DNA of 64,000 nucleotides from Pictodentalium vernedei (taxonomy: Eukaryota; Mollusca; Scaphopoda; Dentaliida; Dentaliidae): assembly GCA_031216915.1 (NCBI GenBank), contig CM062289.1, positions 64,363,741 through 64,427,740 on the forward strand, given 5' to 3'. Positions 9,836 to 21,195 of this stretch are shown piece after piece. A program made the translations under genes and the position numbers. How positions within the stretch are numbered: position 1 is the stretch's first letter; every line of letters starts with the position of its first letter. The notes below the pieces were generated by a model. The model saw nothing but the letters and a program-made list of their open reading frames with translations. It was not told the origin of the DNA and did no database searches.

Positions 9836-12800
9836 GGGGTCGTCCAACCTAACTTTGGTCAATTTTTTGACATTTTTCCCAATGCCTCAGAAACAGATAA
9901 GAGAAGTAAGGAAAGGCAAATTATATATCAAAATAATGAGTAAAGTGCATAGAAAAGGTACATATAATTTTTTTCAGGAAAAAAAGTGAATTTTATGATT
10001 TTGAGGAAGATTAATTTGCCAATGGCATAAGTAACGAACGGGTAAAACCACAAAATAATCGGTAATTCGAAAGCCTTGTCCTCAATATAATGATAACATA
10101 CTACAGACTCGGAGAAAGCATTTTTTGACACACACTCTGGTGGGTGTTGATGTTTGAATGAAATACCACCAACACAAATTTTGAACGTTCTGGATGTGGC
10201 CATGTTTCAATGATGTTTATTCCGGTCATGTGATTACGATGTGGTTCTTGCAGAAATACTCAATTTGGGCAATCGTAAGAATACAAGGACGTGATCACGC
10301 CCTTTATTTGTTTGAGACAATGTATGAGCGGATTTGCAAACAGGTGACAGCAAATACTTGAGCTGTTAATGTCATAACTGCAAAATATGGTTCGAAATTC
10401 CCTCTCGTGTTTACAGGCCGTCTGAACTTTTTTGTTGACAAAAAATCTGAATTATTGCGCACTAGAAAAACAACATGGACCACTTGTAAGAAAATAACCG
10501 AGTGTATAAAATCGGGACGATACACATAAAATAAGGCAATATTCATAACAAAGAAAGCAGAATGCTTCGGAAATCACTTTTTCACGAAGTATATTCCAAG
10601 TGACATGGAACTATATTGAGCGTGTTGATTTCCCCCAGATGTTGTGAAGTTATTTACTTCCTAGTAACCATGGAATTTGAGGCGGGTGTGTTTGATGTCT
10701 GCAAAGGACTGATTGAAGATGGGTTGAAAATGATGCATTCGTGCTTTAAATAAGGTGCGCTTGGACGATGCTGAGAATTTAGTTTTTTCTTGCAACCAAC
10801 CATACTAACACAAGCGTCGATCAGTGTCTTTTGTGATCGTTTTACACTGACAAATGTGACAAATCTCCTTCACCGGAAACCATCCCCCAATTTGCATATC
10901 ACAATAAACATAACCGCTGTCACTGAGTGTCAGCGTGGCCGTGTGGTCAAAACCGAAACGAATTATCGAATGCACGGTCAATATTAGCTGCAATTGGCTT
11001 TTAAACAAATGAAATACACGAAATATTCGCAATTTCTTCATTATTCATGCCGAGTTACTTTTTAACCAGACCACATGCGTTCAGTTTCGTTTGTCGGCAT
11101 CAAACTGATATTGTTTGTGGTAATTAAATAGTACGAGAAGGCGAAGGAAGCCAAATATTTTCCATCATTCATCTATTAATTAATTCAAATTGATAATTTT
11201 TTTTATTTTACTGAAATTATGAACTGATAAGGTGGGTGTGTTGCGATTATTATGCCCCAGACCTGGAAGTTGGAAAATCAAAGGTGCATCGAGGGCCGTG
11301 CAGTGGTGACACCTGTCCTCTTAATCTTAGTCTTACCCATTCATCATTACATGTACCAACATTTTCCCTTGTATCTCAACCATTGCTACTCCAATCTGAA
11401 GGATATTTGGTGTTGTGATCGAGCATCATGGGGAAACAATGCCCGTGTAGCTGCTGTAGCATGTGTTTCTTCCCACATTTTTTCAGAGTGGTGGTACTTT
11501 TTCACTCTTTTGAGTTAGAAAATTTTGTTTATAACTAGTTGATTTGTTACAGTTTGTTGCAAAGTGCTTGCTAATACCCTCAATTGTATTGCTACAGAAT
11601 TTTCTGGTGAAGATTTTGTTCCTATTACTTATCAAGCAACAACCTAATGAATATTCTGTATAAAGCCACCAATCTGATGTTTGACACTTTTATCGGAGCT
11701 GTTTTGAAGGCCTATGGAACTCAAAAAATGTTGATTATGGCAGGACTTTTCTATTCACCCATTAATCGATAAATTAAGTGTTATAGTTGGAAGTAAGAAG
11801 CATGAAAGGTCCAGAACTAAAAGTCTAAAAAGAATGTTTTGCAATGTAACATGATTTTTGCAGATACACTTATTTGGAGGGTTACCTGTCTGATAGCGTT
11901 TGGAACATGTGTGGCCGGGATCTTCAAAAAGAAAAAAAGAGTTAAACTTTGAGAAAAAAGGCATATGCCTTGAGTGCCGGAGGTAGAGGCATACAGGGAA
12001 GAGAGCCCCCCCCCCCTCCCCCCAAGGAAATTGTTTGTGTCAAATGGAGCCCACTTGTCACCTTTTGGGGATTGCTTTGTGTACTGCGTTCTTGAAAAAA
12101 ATATGTGAGACCTTCTGGATGTGCCCTTCTGATCTCAATATGTCAATAAGCCTCCTTGGGGAAAGTACATGCAATAATGGTTATGTAAGGTTGATTTGAT
12201 GTGTTTTGAATAGCAATGTACTTTTCAGTACATTAGATGGTTTATTGCAATGACAGGTTACAGTTACCCTTGTTTCTTCTCCCACAGATATCATGAGTGT
12301 ATTGGTGTCCAAGAGTTAAACAAAGCTATTATATTTATTGATAAACCAGACAAATTTAACAATTTAATCACTGTCAAATTGACGCATGGGATAGAAGGGG
12401 TTACAGTGCAAGGGGTTTGTAAATATATTGATTCAACTACAATGTATGACTTTGCAGTGCATTCTACATAGGAGAATATCATATTTTCTTTCCAAACCAT
12501 TACAGTAACACATACATCTTTATATTGGGAGACACTCTTTTGTCCTTCCATACTTCTTCTGCAGGACTCCTTCAAGCTGGCCTTTGTTGAACTCCCCAAA
12601 TCAAAACATAAACAAAAAAAATGTCTGCCTTCAAACAGTGAGCACTCCACTTATAACATTTGGTCTCAATCTTTATTACTTTCATGAATTAGGAAAAGAT
12701 TTCTTCGAGTATGTACTTAAATGTTTATAGAATACAGCTGTTGTTTTATTTTCAGGTATTTTATTGTAAAAATTTTGTTCTCTTACTTATGCCACAGCAG

Positions 12801-12981
12801 ACTTTCAGGTGGTGCTATTTACACATGTCAGCAGTTCCATGGCACATTTCAGTTTCCACATGTTCTATGTTTCATTCCAAGCATTTTGGTATATAATTTA
12901 TTGAGGTTATTCATTTTGGGACTTTTTTAGACTTGAAAGAAAATTACATGAAATTTGACCAAAGTTAGGTTGGACGTCCCC
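9836..12981. mobile_element. 3.15-kb DNA transposon with GGGG termini, TTAA flanks (Kolobok-like?)
   Basis: The left end GGGGTCGTCCAACCTAACTT and right end AAGTTAGGTTGGACGTCCCC are inverted repeats of about 25-29 bp, flanked by TTAA at 9,832-9,835 and 12,982-12,985. TTAA targets together with purine 5' ends are described for Kolobok elements, whereas piggyBac ends in CCC; the assignment is an inference because no transposase domain was recognised. A 2.1-kb relative lies at 17,094-19,235 and broken pieces at 22,985-23,515 and 31,839-32,021. A poly-C run at 12,007-12,022 is internal. Confidence 0.62.
12289..12471 (+). pseudogene. Possible coding remnant inside the GGGG-end transposon
   Basis: After a pyrimidine-rich tract and CAG at 12,288 an open frame encodes ECIGVQELNKAIIFIDKPD and a further stretch ending at TAG 12,469-12,471. 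A faintly similar GGGTTACTGGCCTGAAAAAT segment followed by a TGTGTTGGT block is in the relative at about 18,008-18,045, suggesting that this is element-encoded. I do not recognise the domain. Confidence 0.35.
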
Positions 12982-13552
12982 TTAACCCCAATTCATATTT
13001 TCTCCCGAATAGTGCTCAACGACAACCGTTGAGCCAAATGTTATCGCAGCTTAAAATACTAATATAATCCTGCTGTGAAGGCTTCTTAACTGGTTAAATG
13101 CAAGAAGCCACTATTAGGGCTTTCAAAAAATGAGGATACCAGAGCAATAGCCAACACTTTCCTTGCTTATATTTCACATTCAGTCAAACACAAATAACAT
13201 TTTGTTTATATATATATTTGTTTTATTACTATGGACACTCTCCAATAATTTGTAATAAAGAAGGTTTGAATAACAAATTCAGACCACCAAAAATAATCTA
13301 GCCCTGAACGTGAAAAATATCTTGTTATTTGTACTTTCCTACGTTTGACGTCGCATTTTGAAAATGTTGAAGAAACTGTATTCTCAGTTGCGTTTGAACG
13401 TCAGGATAATTACAGTCTCAAAGGGTTAAATGTCTTAATAAATGGTGTTTCACGTTGATTCTTTTCGCGAAGTAATATAAATCCAAAAGGGTCAAAAAAA
13501 CGTTATTATAATTTCTAAGTATTGGTAACAATAATAATAATATGATATTATA

Positions 13553-13680
13553 TAGCATGGTTTGGCTCCATTACTGGACCCCCATATGTGACTAGCAGCC
13601 CCACACTCTGCTGGGCTTCTAATCACAGATAGCGATCCTGTATGGGAGCCCAACGCCATCGAAAATCATGTTATTGTATA
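13553..13680. mobile_element. Small old element with ATGATTTTCGAGGGCG-type ends (left-arm copy)
   Basis: The right end CGCCATCGAAAATCATGTTAT and the degraded left end AGCATGGTTTGGCTCC form an inverted pair. The same insertion is present in the right arm (41,730-41,820). A longer relative with ends ACATGATTTTGGAGGGC is at 42,172-42,615. Confidence 0.55.
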
Positions 13681-13739
13681 ATCACAAATGGCATAGCGAG
13701 GCTTCGAACCCCTGCTATAGAGTTTCATTCGGCACAAAT

Positions 13740-13807
13740 CGTCGCCTGAGTGCTAGAATGTCCTATGTCCCATATGGGACGTAGGACATTCTAGCACTCA
13801 CGCGACG
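13740..13807. mobile_element. Solitary 68-bp palindrome inserted between AAAT repeats
   Basis: The two 34-bp halves are inverted copies with only two mismatches, no loop, centred on CCCATATGGG. AAAT flanks it at 13,736-13,739 and 13,808-13,811. The right arm lacks it: GCACCAATGTCC is continuous at the corresponding place (near 41,666). It therefore looks like a discrete insertion and not an ancestral stem. Confidence 0.8.
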
Positions 13808-14012
13808 AAATGTCCTTGATAAACTATATCAAGCTACCCGAACCACTAGATGGAAACTCCCTAGACAAGGGTTTGAACCTCACTAATGCTATTTTCAATA
13901 TAATCACGATAAGCAGCACTGGGGAGGTCTGGAATAAAAAATCTATTCTGATATTCGGTGAGATGTTGAATCCCCTTCAATTAATGTTAAATATTAGTTA
14001 GAAACAAACATA

Positions 14013-14524
14013 CATTACGTGGAGAGTGTATTATCACTAAATCACTCACAGAGTGGAGATTCCACCCAAGCAATAATTGCAAATTTGTTGCAAAGCATAA
14101 CAAGCACAAGCAAAGTTTCAGCCAATGGACCTCCGGGTTAAACCCGGAGGTCCATTGGCTGAAACATTGCTTGTGTTTTTAGTCTATACATACAAAATTT
14201 GAAATTTATCGTTTGGGTGATAACTCCATTCCTCGGGTGATTTAGTTACAAGGGGGCACGATGACGCCGTGTACTAAGGCGCACTGCACGTCGATGGTAC
14301 ACATGTCTTCAACCAATCTAACCCTGCCTGTGCTGCAGTGCGGAGTTACGATGTTGGGGAGCTGGCAGCTGCTCGTCGTTGCTCGGTGGTTCTCTCCGGG
14401 TACTCCAGCTTCCTCCACCCGTAAAACTGTCACGGTCATGATTAGCCATTGTGCATAAATATGTGACCTTAAACATCAATAAATAAATCAATAAATTTAG
14501 TTACAATCCACTCTCCACGTACTG
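14013..14524. mobile_element. TA-target MITE family 1, copy 3, with nested SINE
   Basis: Left end CATTACGTGG (one change from the family) and right end CCACGTACTG are flanked by TA. The empty site is at 41,438-41,439 in the right arm. A truncated SINE has inserted at 14,252-14,495. Confidence 0.9.
14252..14495 (+). mobile_element. 5'-truncated SINE nested in the MITE
   Basis: Body and AATAAATAAATC tail only; the tRNA-like head is missing. An 11-bp target duplication TTTAGTTACAA flanks it exactly (14,241-14,251 and 14,496-14,506), as expected for target-primed retrotransposition. Confidence 0.9.
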
Positions 14525-14624
14525 TACTAAGTGGAATCTTCCTTGTTATATTGTATTTGATAATATAACGAAGTACTCTCCAATAAACTGTAGGAAACGA
14601 CATCCATATGAAATAAAAGACCGA

Positions 14625-15448
14625 CACATCAGGACGACTCACTTGCGGGATTGCTTCCTTCCGGTGACGAGGATAGCTGCAATTTCTCCTGGTAGAACTA
14701 ACAATAAAATCAGTGCACAAACTGTTCGCAACAGACTCGCTGAACACGGCATCCGAAGTAGGCGTCCATACCACAGACCAATCCTTACCCAACGTCATCG
14801 TACCGTTAGAATGGTATGGGTACGTCACTTGTTCGGTGGATTCAGCTGCCTTGGAGCACAGCTCTTTTTAGTGATGAATCACGAGTTTGTCTACGGCGCG
14901 TTGATGGTAGGGCAAGAATGTATCGCCGACGAGGAGAACGGTTTTCTGATGCTTGAATGCGGGAATGCGACCGTTTCGGCGGGAATGGTGTAATGGTTTG
15001 GGCAGGACTTTCCTTGCACCATCGAACACAGTTGATCTTCATCGATGGTAATCTGAATGGACAGCGATATTGGGACGAAATTCTTAACGCTGTTGTTGTC
15101 CCGTTGTTCAACGTTAACGTCGGATTGCACTTATTCCAGTAAGACAATGCCTGACGTCACGTGGCGCATATCTGTCGTGACTTTCTTGAGGAGCAGAGCA
15201 TTGAACGTCTTCCCTGGCCCCTACGTTCGCCAGATTTGTTGCCAATCGAGCATCTTTGGGATCAACTGGACCGTCGGGTACGACTTCCTGATCTCCAGAC
15301 GTTAGGCGATTTACATAATGTTCTAAGGCAGGAGTGGAACGCAATACCACAGGGTGACACCCAGAGACTTATCAGGTCCATGCGCCGTCGATATCTTGCC
15401 ATCCAAGAGGCAAACGGTGGACATACACGCTATCGACTGCATGTGTGA
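14625..15448 (+). pseudogene. Tc1-like transposase, broken
   Basis: Two main frames together span most of a Tc1/mariner transposase. The first (to about 14,815) has the SAQTVRNRLAEHGIRSRRPY helix-turn-helix end; the next blocks give a SDESR-type first catalytic Asp, GGNGVMVWAGLSL, and RYWDEIL. The second Asp motif survives as DNA at about 15,143 but is preceded by a TAA stop, and SPDLLPIEHLWDQLDRR at 15,226-15,279 supplies the final acidic residue. The frame ends at TGA 15,446-15,448. The N-terminus is missing, with at least two frameshifts and a stop, and no inverted ends were found around it. It lies exactly at the inner edge of the left arm. It could be related to the source of the TA-target MITEs, but the ends cannot be compared. 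Confidence 0.85.
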
Positions 15449-16262
15449 ACTTTTCATTTCACCTTATGTCTGAACTGCGATGTCCTCACGTGACGCTGGC
15501 AACAGTAAGAATATGAAATTACGCAAACTGAAATTGCTAGACTCGAAATATAAATTGACAATAATTTGTTTGGGATTAAAGTCGATAATACTAAATAAAT
15601 TGCTTCTCAAATTTTTATACTTTCCCTTCGACACAGTATACATATTTAGCTTCAGTCATTTTAACGGCTTTCAATTATTCTCAGAATGTTACTCGGAGTC
15701 ACCATTTTGAAAAATATCCACCTCTTGGAAGGTGGGGAAGTGGCTGTGGTGGGGGAACCCCTTTAAGTATTCATTCCCAGTTGGAATTCTCATTGTTCCA
15801 CATCCCCGCCCCCCCCCCCCCCCCAGGGAAAACCTCCTAGCGATGCCCCGCGCGGGACTCGAGGGTAGTGCCAAATGGATTATGTTATGAGAGCCAACCA
15901 CTTGTAGTATATGATGAGATGTTGGAAGGCCTCTTTTGTGTCAAAGCAGATTGTTACCTCATGAGTTGGCATAAGAAATGTTTATCTCGTGACCATTTTT
16001 GTCGCGTGTGGAAATGCAAATCTGCCCTTACCATAATCTTTAGAATTTAAGTAGAAACACCCAATTTTATTTTACTACGCGCGCTTCAGAAATAATAAGC
16101 TCCTATTCAGAAGAGTCATCGGTGTGGTATTAAAACCAAAAATGGGATGTTTGTTGTCAAATGTTTCACGTTCTGTGTATTAAACAAACGCAGCAAAAGT
16201 TGAACCCCTAGCATTCTCTGCACGACGTTCACAACTCAGGCCAATTAGAATTTAGTATGGAT
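15449..16262. other. No recognised gene; poly-C tract
   Basis: AT-rich sequence without a recognised repeat. A run of about 17 C lies at 15,809-15,825. A short frame at 15,868-16,050 has no motif. Confidence 0.5.
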
Positions 16263-16266
16263 TTAA

Positions 16267-16509
16267 CCCTTTACCCAACGTAACGGCCAAAACCGGCCAG
16301 CGCTATTCTCAAATATCGCCAATTAATTTTCAAAATATTTTCATTTTTTGTCTCAAAAACATAGGTTATGACCCCTCGTTGGAACGAGCTCGTCGAGCTC
16401 GTTCCAACGAGGGGTCATAACCTATGTTTTTGAGACAAAAAATGAAAAAAATTAGTTATTCAAGAATTTTTTTTGCAAGTGTCGTCTGCTTTTCATGTTA
16501 GGTAAAGGG
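16267..16509. mobile_element. TTAA-target MITE
   Basis: CCCTTTACC to GGTAAAGGG, TTAA on both sides (16,263-16,266; 16,510-16,513). The centre is a near-perfect palindrome around GAGCTCGTCGAGCTC, with arms extending through GGTTATGACCCC. Confidence 0.9.
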
Positions 16510-16519
16510 TTAATAAGAA

Positions 16520-16876
16520 GGGAGGGGCGTGATCAATGGTTACGGCATTGGACTTAAAACCGAAAGGTTCGCGATTCGGTCCCCACCAGGGTTAACTGCG
16601 CCGTGTCCTTGAGCGAAGCACTTAATCTCGACTGCCCACGTTTGACAGCACGGTGGCGCTGTGTACTAAGGCTTACTGCACATAGATGGTGCACATGTCT
16701 TCAACCAAAGCTAACCCCACTTGTGTGGAATTAGTTCGTTGGAGAGTCAGACAGTTGCTCGCCGTTGCTCGTTGGTTGTCTCCGGGTACTCCGGCTTTCT
16801 CCGCCCGTAACACTGCCCGACACGAGGTGATCCTGGCTGTCGAAAGTGTGATTAAACACCAATAAATAAATAAATG
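16520..16876 (+). mobile_element. SINE, full-length, tRNA-like head variant C
   Basis: The head has an A-box-like TGATCAATGGTTACGG and a B-box-like GCGATTCGGTCCCC. The body runs through GTGTACTAAGGC, ATGGTGCACATGTCTTCAAC and CTCCGGGTACTCC to GTGATTAAACACC and an AATAAATAAATAAAT tail. The head differs from those of the copies at 20,252 and 25,151, although the body is the same family. Confidence 0.82.
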
Positions 16877-17093
16877 GGACAAGATATATCACATCACTGA
16901 ATTTCATACTTTTACAGGCCCATATTATCATATCGTCCTGTGGGCGTCACAAGTCATCACCTGCAATGCGATGGTGCTGCATCGAAACTCAGAAAACGTT
17001 CATTAAGAATGAGGAAGAGAGAGCTGGAGAATCTTCATTCACGCAACTTGTTCACTTCAAACTTTCTTACACACAGTCTTTGAACAGAGGGAA

Positions 17094-19235
17094 GGGGACG
17101 TCCAACGTAAATGTGGTCTAATTTCAGGTAATTTTCTCCAAAGTCCAGAGAAGGTCAGAAAGGAATAACCCCAATAAATTATTAATTAATTTGTTTGGAA
17201 TGAAACATAGATTTTGTGGAAACTAATATTTGCTGTGGAACCGTTACCCTGTGGCAGAAAGCACTGTCTGAAAGTCTGCTATGGCATAAGTAAAAGATCA
17301 GATTTTATACAATAAAATTCCTTAAATTTATTGAATAGTTAAATTCTGCAATCCTTCTAGTACAGCCTCGGGGAAATCTTTTTATCATTCTTGCAAAGAA
17401 CGGTCTAGGAGACCACTTGTAATTCAGGATGCCTAAATGTCAAAAGAGCTGCCATTTTTCTTGTGTTTGTTTACCTTTTATGAAGTTCACCAAGGGTCAA
17501 ATCCACACAGTACAGAAGAACAAGTATGGAGTCATGCATCAATGAAAAATGAAGAATGTCCAATGTGGCTTTTGTGAGTCTGCTGTGACCATAGCCCCCA
17601 CAATCCTATGCCATTTTGCATGAGATCAGTATCGAATTAGTAAACTACGATAATATTAATACACCAAAAAGGGTAAACTGCCAAACTTCCTCATTTAGTA
17701 TTATTTGTGCCCCTTTCTGGGGTTGTATGCGCAATGGCAGCTGCCGAGAGTGTCATTGGAATGTTCAAGTGTGGCCAAAACAACCAAAAATGACCTGCCC
17801 TGCGTGCATAATACCTTCATCAATCGGCTACACTCAGTTAGAAATCCTGGCTTACAATTCATTTATGTACATGATTTTGTATGATTCATTTGTTTTGAAA
17901 CTATCGGCCTTCCGTAGTTGGTTTTGGGGAGGCTTGACTGTTGTTTTCTCGTGAGATTTAACAACATTTATAACTGATCTGCTTACCAATACTAATTTTA
18001 TAGGTGGAGGGTTACTGGCCTGAAAAATATCGGAATTGTGTTGGTTATTAAATTCATTTATCTAAACACTTATGACACGTTGGGGTCTCATTTCGGTAAT
18101 TCATGTGAATTTTTGTGCGCCTAGCGGAATTTTTCTATTTCTGTCCACAAAGTGTCACATAGATTTTCGCAACCTTTTGGTTCTAACAGCGCTAACAATG
18201 TGGTTGTGCGAGGGAGACATTTAAACTGAAGATGGTACGTCATTTCGCTAAATTTGGTGAACAGGAAGAAACCTTCCTGATAATTCTCCTTGACATTGGT
18301 CTTCTTTTTTCGCAGCAGACTTCATCAAGCCTTTTTTACGTCACTAATATAGTTCGGCGACAGTAAAATTAAATCGTAAATATACAATTGTGAGGACTGC
18401 AATGTATGTTGATGTGGATATATTTTTGTTTTCAAATATAATTTTCCACTTTTATGTTTTGATCATCGTCACCAACCAAATAATAGTAGTTCGAATCGGT
18501 GGTGTATTGCAGTTAAAACTAGAAGTCCTGTCACGAACTGTGCGCTTATCTAGGCTTAATTGCGCGTAGGAATTGCGCGCAATCGCCATATCGAATGGCA
18601 TCCAAAGCACGGCAGGTTCTCCTGGTTACTCATACCAAACACAGGCAATGTTTCTGCCAATGGACCTCCGGGTTACCCGGAGGTCCATTGGCTGAAACAT
18701 TGCTTGTGCACAGGCCATATGTACAGAAATTGGTAGCCTTACTATGGTCATAACGCGTGGATTAACGCGCAGATCGACGTGCTATTTGTGCGCATTTCAT
18801 GACAGGACTTCTAGTTTTAACTGTAATCCTTTGCAGACACTTGCGTCACATTGTACAGTTTCTGATCTAAACAGCGCTACTATGGGCTGTATCTCACAAT
18901 TATCACATTGTCAGCTGAATATTTTCCATTGAATGTGTCGTGAGTTGTACATTGCATCGCCTCCCAGATTCAAAATCAGCAGTGGAATGTTTGAAGATTT
19001 TCAGATCGTGTAAAATCAAATCGTTTCCCAAAACCCTCGCGATCATAACAAACATGTCTCCCGAACAGAATCAAGCGTTTGTGGTCATCCATTTCCCTCT
19101 AAGCGGATAAATTCGGGTTTTGTATACCTTTGTCGTTATTTTGGTGTACAATATGTCGTTATTCATCGCTTTAATTCGTATTTAGGGCATTGTGGAAATT
19201 TTCAAAAAATGCCCAAAGTTGCGTTGGACGATCCC
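17094..19235. mobile_element. 2.1-kb GGGG-end transposon, second copy
   Basis: Ends GGGGACGTCCAACGTAAATG and AAGTTGCGTTGGACGATCCC; TTAA follows the right end, but the left flank reads GGAA. It contains a nested TA-target MITE of family 2 (18,510-18,823). A 112-codon frame at 17,616-17,954 contains two CxxC-type pairs (CRECHWN, CPAC), perhaps part of a zinc-binding transposase, but I recognise no domain. Confidence 0.6.
18510..18823. mobile_element. TA-target MITE family 2, copy 1
   Basis: Ends CAGTTAAAACTAGAAGTCCT and its inverse AGGACTTCTAGTTTTAACTG; right flank TA, left flank TG. The central hairpin around CCAATGGACCTCCGGGTTAC is the same as in family 1, although the ends and subterminal sequence are unrelated. 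Confidence 0.88.
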
Positions 19236-19898
19236 TTAATCAATGAGAGAATTTACACAGTTGAGTGCAACTAATTATAAAACATCACACAATAGTGATC
19301 ACTGGATTCACCTTACAGCTGTGGTCATCAACAATACAGCTGCAACCACAACTATTCCCAACATCTTCCGGGGAGGGGGGGGGGGGCATGAAATCGATAA
19401 ACTATTTACAGTTATTTTCCCAAAAATGCGATGTGTTTGTTCAAAACACAAACTTATTGATCACAATATAAATTGGCTATTCTTTCAGATACTTCAAGAG
19501 TTGCTTTACACTTTGGACGACGTCGTTGTTGATCAGTATCTGATACATTTACAGTTTCCTCAGATACTGTATCAGTCTGTAGATCAGTTTGAATTTCCAG
19601 TGGAAACAGTTTGATAACTGGACGATTTGTAACACCATTTTTGGTGCGTAAAGTCACTGATCGCACATGACAATCTTTATGTATATGTAGATCTGTAACT
19701 ATCCCAAGTTTCCATCTGAGACGGGGACAGTCATCATGGATTTGAACCACATCATCAAGTTTAACTGTCGTAGATTGATCTTTGTTTTGATTATAACACT
19801 CCCTCAATGAGAGCAGATATTCATTTTTCCATTGTGACCAAATATCATTCAAAGTTTTGACAAGAAACTTTTCTCTTTGAATGAGTCCATTTCTATTA

Positions 19899-20252
19899 TT
19901 ATTTATTTATTGGTGTTTAAGGTCACATATTTCTGCACAATGGCTAATCATGACCTCGACAGTTTTACGGGTGGAGGAAGCCGGAGTACCCGGATAGAAC
20001 CACCGAGCAACGGCGAGCAACTGTCAGCTTCCGAACATACTAACTCCACACAAGCAGGGTTAGCATTGGTTGAAGACAGTGCACCATCAACGTGCAGTAC
20101 GCCTTAGTACATAACGTCACCATGCCACCACGTGGGCAAGGGGGGTGAAGTGTCTTGCCCAAGGACACAACGCGGTAGCCGCAGGTGGGATTCGAACCGA
20201 GGACCTCTAGGCTTGCAGCCTGCACCTCTACCTACTGAGCCACGGCGCCCCC
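19899..20252 (-). mobile_element. SINE, full-length, head variant A
   Basis: 354 bp with the tail (TTATTTATTTATTGG on this strand) at the left and the tRNA-like head (GGTTCGAATCCCACC inverted) at the right. A perfect 15-bp target duplication AGTCCATTTCTATTA flanks it (19,884-19,898 and 20,253-20,267). It separates the last two domains of the BEL/Pao integrase. Confidence 0.94.
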
Positions 20253-20938
20253 AGTCCATTTCTATTACGAAAGTCGGGATCAGTCAATTCATCAATATCA
20301 ACTTGTACATGCGTAAGGCTTAACAGATTCCTCCCGAGGATCAGAGATGAAGGTGTAATGGGCTTTCATGAATTTTATCAATATCAAATAATATAAATGT
20401 CAATGGTCTATCGTTCATAGAAGTTTCAATTTCAGTCACAACAGTAATAAGTTCACTATAACTGACAAACTTGCAACCTAGCACCTTCTTTAATGAAGTC
20501 TTATTAATTCCAATCAGTCTTTCTCAAAAGCCACCATACCATGGCGCTCGTTTGGGAATAAATGTCCACTTCATATTCCTATCAGTCAGTTCGTCCACTG
20601 ATTTCCAATGTGTTCTATGTGCCTACATTGTAACTCAGGGGACGAGTTCTTTATTCACTTGTGGATTAGACATTAACACTTTTATGACATCTGCAGCAGC
20701 AGTAAAAGTATTGACATTGTCAGAAATAACCTTCACTGAAAGACCAAGTCTTGCAATGAAGCGTTGAAAACAGGCTACGAATGTCTGAGCTGTTGAATCA
20801 GGAATTATTTCAAGGTGCACAGCATGGGTTACCGCTCATGTAAACAGACAAATGTGAGCTTTGTATGGTGAATCAGAAACGTTGAAGGGGCCAGCAAAAT
20901 CCACTCCAGTGACACCAAAGGGTGTGTTTTGACTCACG

Positions 20939-21195
20939 CTATCCCCTGACAGATGAGGTGGCGTGGGTGTCCTGTATGGTTTTCCAACACTTTTTATACA
21001 TTGAACACATTCCTTATTATTTATTTATTGGTGTTTAAGGTCACATATTTCTGCACAATGGCTAATCATGACCATGACAGTTTTACGGGTGGAGGAAGCC
21101 GGAGAGAACCACCGCGCAATATCCCCTGACAGATGAGGTGGCGTGGGTGTTCTATATGGTTTTTCAGCAATTTTATACATTGAACACATTCCTTA
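20939..21195. repeat. Local tandem duplication including a SINE 3' end
   Basis: ATCCCCTGACAGATGAGGTG and the ~75 bases after it occur at 20,940 and 21,121. The first copy is followed by the last ~100 bp of the inverted SINE, which then stops abruptly at the second copy. The simplest reading is a ~180-bp duplication that copied the target together with one end of the SINE now complete at 21,196-21,549. Confidence 0.75.

Larger units (their letters stand above)
9675..13425. mobile_element. 3.75-kb TTAA-flanked insertion (left arm only)
   Basis: TTAA stands at 9,671-9,674 and again at 13,426-13,429. The right arm shows the unoccupied site at 41,930-41,933 (now TCAA), in otherwise alignable flanks. 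The right end reads CTCAAAGGG before TTAA, like the TTAA-MITE family, and the left end CTTTTTGTCAC is a diverged partner. No piggyBac transposase is readable; most of the interior is a second, nested TTAA-flanked element (9,836-12,981). Confidence 0.7.
775..14615 (+). repeat. Left arm of a giant inverted duplication
   Basis: This segment matches the reverse complement of about 41,335-62,990 in the same internal order. Landmark pairs (left/right) are: tandem repeat 800-1,500/62,040-62,960; candidate exon 1,698-1,770/61,749-61,821; LINE relic 2,296-3,440/60,330-61,245; 3,800-4,035/59,980-60,180; 5,200-6,070/58,130-59,965; 7,000-8,300/44,060-45,303; terminal exon 9,074-9,277/42,810-43,019; 13,430-14,615/41,335-41,930. 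The outer limit is near the GC-rich string at 775-800. The inner limit abuts a 5'-truncated Tc1-like gene. Arm-specific insertions interrupt the match. Divergence is variable by eye, so this is an old event with at least one very similar patch. Confidence 0.92.

Noticed and set aside
12291-12650. 119-codon minus-strand frame
   Set aside because: It overlaps the better candidate at 12,289-12,471 on the plus strand and has no recognised domain.
14242-14458. Overlapping 65-codon frames on both strands
   Set aside because: They are SINE sequence. Similar frames recur wherever the SINE occurs (20,040; 21,244; 24,509; 25,252).
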